Shown here: positions 55,600-64,000 of the stretch, piece by piece | Numbering within the stretch: position 1 is the first letter of the stretch | How the letters are laid out: each line of letters starts with the position of its first letter | Assembly: GCA_013397115.1 (NCBI GenBank) | Contig: VWZW01005402.1 | Span: forward strand, 372,887-436,886 | DNA: 64,000 nucleotides | Source: Edolisoma coerulescens | Taxonomy: Eukaryota; Chordata; Aves; Passeriformes; Campephagidae | Reading direction: 5' to 3' | Notes under the pieces: generated by a model | Databases searched by the model: none | Told to the model about the DNA's origin: nothing | The model's input: the letters and a program-made list of their open reading frames with translations, nothing else | Made by a program: the position numbers and the translations under genes

Positions 55600-56990
55600 G
55601 GCCGTGGGGGGACACTGAACACTTCTGCAGTGTGGGGTTTAACGGGGTTGGATTTGCAGCTGGGCTCTTGGATCATTTCCTCTGATGGATTTGGGGGCCA
55701 CCTCTCCTTGCTGTAGATGGGAATTTCCCCAGTTTTACTGCACTGGCAGTGGGCAGGAGGGCAGAACACGCACGTGGGGCTCTGTTTGCAGAGCAGCTCT
55801 CCTCTTGCTGCCTCTTTTCCCCTTTACTGGATGATCCACTCCACAAATATTCCCCTTTTTCCCCTCACCCTGCAGCCAGCTTGGAGGCAGCCGTGCCCAC
55901 CCCACCTTCCAGCCCCGGGGCAATGCTAACAACCCACTGCTGGCCATAATTCAGGTGACTCAAAAAGCCCTCCAGAAAGGTGCTGGCCCTGCTCTGGGAC
56001 AGGAAGATGTCACAGAGCTCTCTCAGGCTCATTGCCACTCTGGAGAAAGGGATGTGAGGCAGTGAACAGCTTGGGGCTGCCTGCCTGGGGCCAGGGCTGT
56101 GGGGAGCACGCCAAGAAATCCTGAGAACCCAGAGCCAGCAGCCAGATTCGTTTTCCTGAAAAACCTTGATTTTCATGGCTGTAGTTCCCTGCTGGACCAG
56201 CAGCCCAGCTCCAGAGGGAGCAGGCAGGACCCCCTCGTGCTGCTGTGTTTGATGAGCATCATTCCAGGAGCTCTCTCCTGGTGGCATTTGGTGCCAGGGC
56301 CGAGCTCTGCCCAGCCATAATTAATGGGGCCCTTCTCCCCCCTGAGCTCCACATTAGTGGGCCATCAATTTTTGAAGCCTTGGACTCATTTCGGAGCTGC
56401 TGAGAGCCCAGAAGTGGCTGTCAGCCTCTCATTAAGTATTTATTAAATGGAATTTAGCGCCCGTGCCCGCGCGGTGATGGAATCCCAGCGCCGGAGCTGC
56501 CCCGGAGCGGAGCAGGATCAGCACTCCTGGGAGGCTGTGGGGACAAGCTCTGGCCTCCATCCCACATCCATCCCTGTGTGGGACAACCAAACCTCCCCGT
56601 GGTGCTCTCAGGTGGTTTTTTGGGAAGGTTGGAGCAGGCAGGGGGCACAGAATTCTTCCAGAACACTTCCAGACCGTGCTCCCCTGTCCTGTGTGGGACA
56701 CCCCAAATCCCCCCCATCCTCTGGGCTCCTTCAGCAACTCAGCTCCAAACCCTCGGGCAAATTCCTCACCTCAGATAATCCTTATCATTCCTGCTGCTCT
56801 CACTCCCCCTCTCTCCATCCTCCCTGCCTTGATTATTCCTTGTTATGCTCTTCTAAGTAATTCCCCTCTCTTTTGATCACTGCAGGTCCTCGGAGAGGGC
56901 TGTAATGAGACCAACCACCGAGGGCAAATTTCCCATCAGCTCCCCGAGCTCTGGGTGAGGGGGAGCTGGGCTGGGAGGCGGCTGCAGGGA
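55600..56990. other. Intergenic block with a short AT-rich island
   Basis: Holds an AT-rich island at about 56315-56460 (CCATAATTAATGGGG, CTCATTAAGTATTTATTAAATGG), another possible conserved element. No exon recognised. Confidence 0.4.
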
Positions 56991-57007
56991 GGGCAGAGCT
57001 GGGAATG

Positions 57008-57180
57008 CTCAGGAAACACTTGAAGGATGCTCTTCCCGTGCACTCCAGGCGGGGTTGGACAGGGCTTGGAGCAACCTGGGATTGTGGAAGGTGTCCCTGC
57101 CCATGGAAGGGAGTTGGAATTGTCTGTGAGGTCCCTTCCAGCCCAAACCATGCTGGGATTCAGTGATTCAGTGATTCTAC
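57008..57180 (+). mobile_element. CR1 LINE 3' end with 8-bp tail
   Basis: This sense CR1 fragment includes 'ggcggggttggacagggct', 'gtggaaggtgtccctgccc' and 'gaggtcccttccagccc'. It ends in gattcagtgattcagtgattct, the 8-bp-repeat tail that marks a true CR1 3' terminus. Confidence 0.93.
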
Positions 57181-57189
57181 ACTGTCAGG

Positions 57190-58490
57190 CTGTGAGCTGG
57201 GTCTCAGGTCCCACCAGCACCACGATCTCCTATCTCCAAACCCACAGGGATGAGACCTGGAATTCCTCCATCCTCCCACGATGAAGCCCTGGAGCAAAGA
57301 GGGTTTTGAAGCTGAGAGCAAAACTTCATCAATCCAAAAAACCTTGGGTTTGGAAGGGACTCCCAGGAGAGTCCCTCTGCTCCACGTGCACAGGGAAAAG
57401 CTGGGAGCCACCCAGGGCAGAGCCATCATCCCAGCAGGATGCTGGAGCCCTGGGAGCTCGCCTTGGAGCACAGAAATATTTTGGCTGTGCTCTCCTCACA
57501 CATCTTCTCTCCATTCAGCCTTTTCCTGGGGCTGTGCAGCTGATTCAATCACCCCAGCAGTGCCTGCATCTGCAGGAAGGTGCTGGAGCAGGGCAGGGAT
57601 TGGGAACAAAAATAAACGGATCTTCTCTCAGTGAATGTTTTTTTGTGGGAGATGTTGGGGTTTCTGTTGAAAAAAAACCTAAACCAGTGTTTTTCTCTCT
57701 TTCTGCAAGGAGAAGCTGCTGTTCTGACTCTTCCCACTGCGGAAATCAATTGCCAAACGGGAGGTTTGCAGCTGGGCCTGGGAGCAAAACCCGACAAATT
57801 CCTTTAGAACCAACAAGCAGTGGGTTTTTTGTTGGTTTTTTGTTGTGGCTGTTGGTTTGGGGGGTGTGTGAGTGTGGACAGAAGCACATCCCAGCGCTGG
57901 AGGAGGTTTGGGAGTGACTTTGCTCCTCCTGTGCCTTCATCTCTGCGCTGCCTGGCGGGGTTTGCTCCCAGCTGGGAGCCTGTAAGCTGCTGTAATCCAG
58001 GAATATCCACAACTGACCGTGCATGTTCCAGCACCTTTCCCAATCCCTTTTTATCCTGGGCCTTCTAAACCAGCCCTGGCTCCGTCCCCAGCAGCCTGGG
58101 CATGGCCAGTGGGCAGCTGGTGGTGCCCAGCAGGGTGATGCTGGCCGGGATTGCTGTGCCATCACCCCACTCCCTGCACTCGGTGCCACAGGGCTCTGAC
58201 TCCCAGCAAGGAGCAGATGGGACCTGCCCACGTGGCTTTTGGGAGGCTTTGCAAAGCCAGACCCTCGTGGGTGACCCAGCTGTGCTCTGTCCCCAGCCCA
58301 GCCCCAGGCAGGAGCAAATGTTCCTTCTCCGTGGAGCTGTGCCACGGCATCCTGGACATCCTCCCGGGCTCTGCCCCAGCAAATCTGAACACGGCAACGA
58401 TTCTTGGGGGTGCAGACATCCCCAGATATCCCACGCTGGGAGCCTGGATGGTGCTTCTGATTCACCAAAATATGGGCATTGATCTAATAT
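57190..58490. other. Intergenic block, nothing recognised
   Basis: Unique sequence with a T/G-rich low-complexity run at 57820-57865. No exon supported. Confidence 0.4.
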
Positions 58491-58499
58491 CGATACCCA

Positions 58500-59180
58500 A
58501 CTGAGACGGACAAGAACCCTCTAACAACTGAGAGTTAGAAGATGTGTGTTTATTTCGGTGCCAGGCACCTGCGTGGGATCATTCCCTAACACACAGTGCA
58601 GAGTCACAAAGCAATACAAAGCCTATTTATCTACAAGAGTTCTAAATATTCAAGATACGAATGCATATTTGTAACATTGACACCTCCCATTCCCCGCTTC
58701 GTATGATAATTAGCTGAAAAGTCATTAAGCATGCGTGGTTTGTTCCTTGAATTGAGTCGGTGGTCCCATTATTTGGGGAGAGGTCGCAGGTGATGAAGTA
58801 AAACTCCTCTCCCTCGCTTTGACCTTTCTACCTTTCTGGTCTTTGACAAGATATATTATCCCTGGAGGACTCCCAGGTCCTGCCCTCATCATTTCAGAAT
58901 GGGACCTCAAAGAGAAAAATTAGTAATTGTCTGCATTTCTTTAGACCTATTAATCAGTGTTTTCTGTTTCTCATTATAAGCACAGCTGAACAAATAGAAC
59001 ACGGCAAGCAATCAGTTACTTACATCTCAAAAGCTTATTTCAGGCCTACTTCTCTAACTAAGCATTAACTTTGTTAATTAACTCTAGCTGGGTTTGCTTA
59101 TTAAATCTATTTTAACTAATTTCAGCAAAGCTAACCTGTAATCTTGAACCAAAATCTTAATTTTTACAACTCCGTGTTTC
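58500..59180 (-). mobile_element. LTR-like element, minus orientation
   Basis: On the minus strand an AT-rich region ends with AATAAACACACATC (signal at 58549-58554), then CTAACTCTCAGTTG and GTCCGTCTCA near 58500, the form of an avian retroviral R/U5. The AT-rich body extends to about 59180, but the 5' boundary and a TATA box were not resolved. No viral coding sequence is seen. Confidence 0.45.
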
Positions 59181-59189
59181 ACTTCCCTG

Positions 59190-61960
59190 AATCCAGCCCC
59201 ACTTCCCGGGAAGTTCTGCTCCCAGCAGCGCCGTAATTGCAGATCATTCCTGTGACACTCTCCCTGCAACTGCTGAAGATGTCACCAGTGATTGATATAT
59301 TTGCTAATTGAGACTTCCTCTCGGGCTGATGGCCACACTGCTTTGTTCCTTGTATCATTTTGGGTGAGTTTATGACTGACACGTTCGCAGCAGTGCTTCT
59401 TTAATCTTCATTAGGAAACCCCCCCCTCCCCGTGGGAGGTGTGCTGGCTGCCGGGGCAGGATGGGGTGGGCTGGAGCCTCTGCCTTCCACAGGAGGGGGA
59501 GCAGATGGGAAGGGGCTGCTGATGGATTTCGTGCTCTGTGGTGTCATCCACAAGACAGGAAGGTCCAGCCCGTGCCTCAGTTTCCCTGCTGGCAAAGGAC
59601 AGCTCAACTGTTCCACGCAGAGAGGGACTGGGAGCTAATTCTGACCTGCAGGACTGAGGAAAACCTCACAAAGGGCAGCGTTGAGGAGAGAAATAATTTC
59701 ATTATTTTCACCTGGGAGCTGTCTGGCCCAACACCTCACGAAATAAAACACTTCACTAATGCCCAGGTGGGGCAACACCTTCTCCCTGGAGCTTCTGCCT
59801 CCATCAGGCCCCAGCACCTCTGGATAATTCAGCCCACAGCTGGAAAACACCGATTTGGCTCCTGGGTTTGGAAACTCCCAGTTTGGCTGCTGGACTCCCA
59901 GGGAGCTGCTGTGTGGTGCCCTGTCCCAGCCCCCTGCACTGCTGCAAACCCAGCTCATTTCAGGGCTTTTCCCAACACCTTTGCTCCAAAACTGGTGCCA
60001 GGAGGTGCCCAGGCTCTGCCCTCACTTAGACCAGCGATTAACGAGCCGTAACCCCCCGAATGGCTCCAGACCTGCTCTGCACACCCACTGCAGCTTGGAG
60101 GGGCACCGAGAGCCAACTGCAGCATCTGTGCCCCTGCCCAGGAGAGCTCATCAAACCTGCAGCACAACCAGCCCCTGCCAGGCTGCGGGAGGAGCAGGGC
60201 ACGCCTGGCATCTCATTTTCCTAAACGAGGATGGGGATCCAGCTTTATGAACCCCAAATCCCGGGCAGCCGTGGTGGGCAGCTGTCCGTGGGCACACCAG
60301 GGGCCAGCTGGTGGCACTTGCCTGCCTTTGTGCCTCCAGAGAGGGGAATGGGTTTGCAGATAACGGGGGTGGGAGATAAATAGAGGAATGAAGCGCTGCT
60401 GCCTGAGCCATAAAGCAGAAGCAATTTTCTCTCTGCTCAGGCCCATCTGTGCTCCCAGAGCAACATCTCCTCCCGTGGGGATGGAAGGTGGGTCAGGATG
60501 GTGGCAGTGCCCTAATGAGTGACCCCTGAGTGAGGGTCTGCACGAGGGGGAAGCTTCTGGGGGTTCACTCATCCTCTGAGATCCACTAGGATGAGCCAGC
60601 CCCGCTCCTGCTCCCAGCCTGGGATGCTCTGGAGCAATCCAGCCTCTCACCGCTCTGCCAGAGGGCACAGCCAACTCCTTTACACCTCTGGCTGCTTTTC
60701 CCGACACAGCAGGGCCAGTAATGAGCTATAAACGAGACAAGACAAAGGCTAAACGCTGTCTGGAGCACCCTCTGGAGAGCCCATTCCTGAAAAAATCCCT
60801 GCCTGCTGTGTCCCCTCGTGCTGGATGGAGCTCCAGGGCACTGGGACAGCAGTGGGACAGCAGTGGGACAGCTCCAGCCCTGCTCAGCTCCTGATGGATT
60901 TCCTGATGGATTTCACGAGGCTCACAAATCCCTGCTGTGTGGGGTGTGCGGTTTTGCAGGGTGCTGGGGTCATCCCTGCACCTCCAGCTCTGGGCTGTGG
61001 GAGGGACCAGCAGCCCACGGAGCTGGAGAGGGTCTGTCCTCGGCCAAGAGGTGGGTGAATGAGAAGCCAGGGAAGGGGGAATGAGGCAGAGAGCAAAAGT
61101 TACCTGCAGCAGCACCCATGGGGAGGAAGACTGGGACCAAAGGGGGACCTGGGACACTGGGCTTGGCAGGGCATTCCCTGTCCCAGGAATGCTCCTGCTG
61201 CCCCAAACCACACAGACACCCCCTGGAGAGCAGCGTGGAGGGTCCTGGAAGGACCTAGAGGGTCCTGGAGGGACTTGGATCCTGTTTTCCTGGGGGAGAA
61301 TGTATAAAATCCACTTGCTTTGAAGCACAACTCCACGAGCAGCCGGCACTCACAACACGGAGTGATGCCAACTGTCATCCCTGCCTGATCCAAGGGAAAA
61401 ACGGGGAGTGGGAATTTCAGGGTTTGCAGCTCTAGGATGGAGCAGGTTGCCATGGTGATGCCAGGGTTGGTTTTTTTTCCCCCCTCTGTTTTTTGGGGTT
61501 TTTTCCTCCTCCCTTTGCCACTCTTTGGGGTCGAGCAGGAGGAGCGGGAGGCTGCTGGGGGGATTTGTTAGCTCCAAAATAGGACAGGGTTCAGGGAAAG
61601 GGGAGGAATGCTGCAGTGGTCAGCAGCACAAGCCTGGCCCTGCTCCATGCTCCGTGCTCTCCGGGAAGGTGTAAATCAGGGCTGGGCAAACACCAGGGCA
61701 GTGCCAGAGCTCGCTGGCCTTGCCTCAGCCTCAGAGGGGATCTGTGGAGAACTCCTCAAGGATTTCCTGCCACTGCTGATGAATTAGGAATAATAAAAGG
61801 AGGGGAAGAGCAGGGCAGGCAGTTCAGAGCTGGTTGTACAGCCCTGGGCTGGTTGGGGCTCAGCAGAGGTGGGCACCACCTTGGTGCCAGCCCTGAGCTC
61901 TCCCTGGGGTCATTCTGGCACAGACCTGGCTGGGTTTTGGTGGAGCCTGGCTGGTGTCCC
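59190..61960. other. Intergenic block, no gene recognised
   Basis: Contains small local repeats: three copies of a 'tgggacagcag' word at 60842-60872 and repeated ggtcctgga words near 61230-61270. No exon supported. Confidence 0.4.
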
Positions 61961-61974
61961 CATGATGTCCCAAT

Positions 61975-62165
61975 CGACTCCCAAATGTCCCCAAAATGTC
62001 ACCAAAATGTCCTCAAAATGTCACCAAAATGTCCTCAAAATGTCCCTAAAGTGTCCCTAAAATGTCCCCAAAATGTCCCAATCGACCCCCAAATGTCCCC
62101 AAAANAATCGACCCCCAAATGTCCCCAAAATGTCCCGTAATGTCCCAATCGACCCCAAAATGCCC
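61975..62165. repeat. 12-13-bp minisatellite (aaaatgtcc)
   Basis: Roughly fifteen copies of a unit like ccaaaatgtccc/tca, the right part interleaved with aatcgacccc. A single N at 62105 inside the array points to an unresolved copy number. Confidence 0.92.
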
Positions 62166-62169
62166 TCTT

Positions 62170-64000
62170 GGGCTGCAGGGATGAGCCCTGGGGGACCAGG
62201 AGCCTGGTGAGAGGCCAGATCTGTGAACCTGAGCAGATTCTGGGAGCCGGATCAGGTTTTCCTCATCCCTTCTCCCACCTCAGCCTCTGTGTCCCTGCCA
62301 GCCCTGCCCACCCTGCCCAGCACCAGCTCCTCGGCCACGCAATTTGGTTTTTTCCGAGCTGGTAACAGCACACTTGAAACAACGAGCCTGAGCAGCCTAA
62401 TGAAAGGAAACGAGAAATCCTTTACGGACAATTTGCCCGGAGGGCACGGGAAGGTCTGGGCTCCCTCTGCACCGCTCCCGACCCACCCCTGCCAGCCCCC
62501 AGCCCTGACCTGTGGGATCCCCTCCCCTCCCAGCTCAAATCTGGAGCGAGGAGAGGTCTCAGGGCAGCCTGAGCTCCCCTTTTTGGCAATCCGTGTGACC
62601 GTGTGCCCCTGTGACCCTCCCGGGGTATGGAAACAAGCACCGCCTTTGCCGTGGGGACATCGAATAAATGGGTCCAGCAGAGCGCCCTGGAATTCCTATT
62701 CTCTTGTTCCCAGGGCTGGGAAGAGAAATCTTTGATTGGGAAAGAACAAAATGAAGAAGAGGGGGAGGTTTCTAGAGAGGGACCTGGAGGATCCGCAGCC
62801 TTGAGGCACCTTCCATCCGATCTGAGCCTCTTCCTACTCACCAGCCACGGGAATCTGTTTGGTTTGGGTTCCCAAACCGGGCTCTCTTTCGGATTTGCAG
62901 TGACTGGGTCATTTTGAGCTGCTTGAAGGAAAACCCAGGGACTCCTGGAGCAGCAGGAGGAAGGACTGAGTGGGGACTGTGGGGTGTTGGGTGTGACTGT
63001 GCCAGGCAGGTGCTGGGCAGGAGGGGCAGGGGGGTCCATCCTGCCTGATCCTGGTGCTGGTTGTGCAGCCTCCCTCCACAGGCAGCAGCTTCCTCCCTGC
63101 ACTGACTCCCACATTTGCCCTGTCTGCGTCTGCTGATGAGGATTTCAGCCCATCTGCTGCAGAGAGCACTCCCCCAGCACCGGGCTCTCACCACCTGCCC
63201 TCTCCACTCCGAGGCATTTATAGGTCAGTTTATCTGCAGGGCTCAGCTTCACATCTCCAGTCTTTCTGCTTTTTCCAGCTCTTTTTGTTGTCACCTTTGC
63301 ATTTTAGGCTCTGTGAGCATCCCAAAACAAGTGAACCTGGCCTGTGGGGCCGTGGCATCTGGCAGGCTGCAGGACAATCCCGCTGCCAGCGTGGCGCAGA
63401 GCTGGCACTGCCCTGCTCAGCCAGCCCTGCCTCGGTGTGAGCATCATTAACATCCCGGCAATTAGCGGAGCTGGGCTGATTTGCATCGAGCTCAGAGCAT
63501 AAAGAGTTCCAGGCCAGATGGTAAATTGTGTGTTGCTGAAAATGACGGGAAAATTCAGTGTTTGGATGGGGCTTGGGTGGCGAGTGGGATCTCTGGGATG
63601 ACCCTGCCTGCCTGGGATTGGGAACAAGCCCTGCTGCCTCATGGCACAGGGTCCTGGATCAGCCTTTGGGCCATCCCATGGGTGTGGAGGAGGAGCAGCC
63701 CCCAGGAGAGTTCAGCCAGCACGGATCAATCCCCTGATCCAACGGTATTTGATGTCCTTGAGTAAATTACTGCCCTTCTGTGTCCCACCATGTGCCCAGT
63801 GCACAATGGACCTGCAGCAGGGCTGCCAGCACTTGGCATTCAGCTTCCCTGAGGCCTTGGCATGGAAGTCCTGGACCTCCAGGCACCTCATGTGTGCCCT
63901 GGAAAAGCTCTGCCTCGTCCCGGTGCTTTGCCACGATGAAGTGCTCAGCTGCCAGGGGTTCACACGTGCCTCTCTCCATCACAGAGCTTCTCCAGACCCT
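62170..64000. other. Right-end block with candidate enhancers, no gene recognised
   Basis: No supported exon. AT-rich or motif-dense islands at 62330-62450 and 63425-63520. The last 250 bp carry overlapping open frames on the minus strand (63712-63982) without a recognised domain or clear splice sites. Confidence 0.4.
63425..63520. promoter_or_regulatory. Candidate conserved enhancer
   Basis: CATCATTAACATCCCGG, GGCAATTAGCGGAGC and GCTGATTTGCATCGAG occur within 65 bp: two homeodomain-type cores and an octamer-like ATTTGCAT. Unique and non-coding. Confidence 0.35.

Noticed and set aside
57320..57440. Possible additional CR1 piece near 57340
   Set aside because: Only a short match (ttgggtttggaagggactc); too little to call.
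63712..63982. Minus-strand frames at the right edge as a first exon of the next gene
   Set aside because: Sequence does not resemble any family I recognise and there are no clear splice sites; left unannotated.
1..64000. CRISPR arrays, bacterial-type operons, tRNA or rRNA genes
   Set aside because: None seen; the spaced short repeats are vertebrate minisatellites and no cloverleaf or rRNA core was noticed.

Overview
This is a stretch of a bird genome, most likely a gene-rich microchromosome corresponding to human 9q34. The evidence is intron-containing genes, several 3'-truncated CR1 LINE fragments with the typical avian 3' end, avian-style solo LTRs, high GC with G-rich minisatellites, and the gene set MRPS2, PIERCE1 and PPP1R26, which are also neighbours on human 9q34. 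Two N gaps (6107-6481 and 18406-18505) each remove a GC-rich promoter. Species cannot be told from the sequence.

Layout. At 1.8-3.9 kb on the minus strand is a 5'TOP-type snoRNA host gene. It has a CpG island, a TATA element 29 bp upstream of a CCTTTTC start, non-coding exons with clean splice sites, and two related H/ACA snoRNAs in introns. It fits SNHG7 with SNORA17A/B; the class is well supported, the name is inferred. At 4.5-6.1 kb (minus) is MRPS2 (mitochondrial ribosomal protein uS2m). Head to head with it on the plus strand is PIERCE1 (6.5-7.0 kb), a microtubule inner protein of motile cilia; their shared promoter and both first exons lie in the first N gap. At 11.8-15.8 kb (minus) is the large coding exon of PPP1R26, a PP1 regulatory subunit with a KVRF docking motif and six copies of an acidic SDDS-I-E motif. 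Its 5' region runs through a 650-bp G-rich minisatellite to a CpG-rich promoter around the second gap.

From about 18.7 kb to the end (45 kb) I find no protein-coding exon that I can support. In mammals the region beyond PPP1R26 leads to OLFM1, so this is probably intergenic regulatory DNA. It contains CR1 fragments, four LTR-like elements, short tandem repeats, and many AT-rich, non-repetitive blocks with homeodomain, POU or TCF-like motifs, which are candidate conserved enhancers. One unusually long open frame (54309-55565, 418 codons after its first ATG) has no recognisable domain.

I see no CRISPR array, operon, mobile gene cluster or obviously new biochemical system. The observations most worth checking are the two-snoRNA host beside MRPS2, the repeated acidic motif of PPP1R26, the stop codon of PPP1R26 lying inside a splice-donor sequence, the G-rich minisatellite at its promoter, and the dense candidate enhancers.
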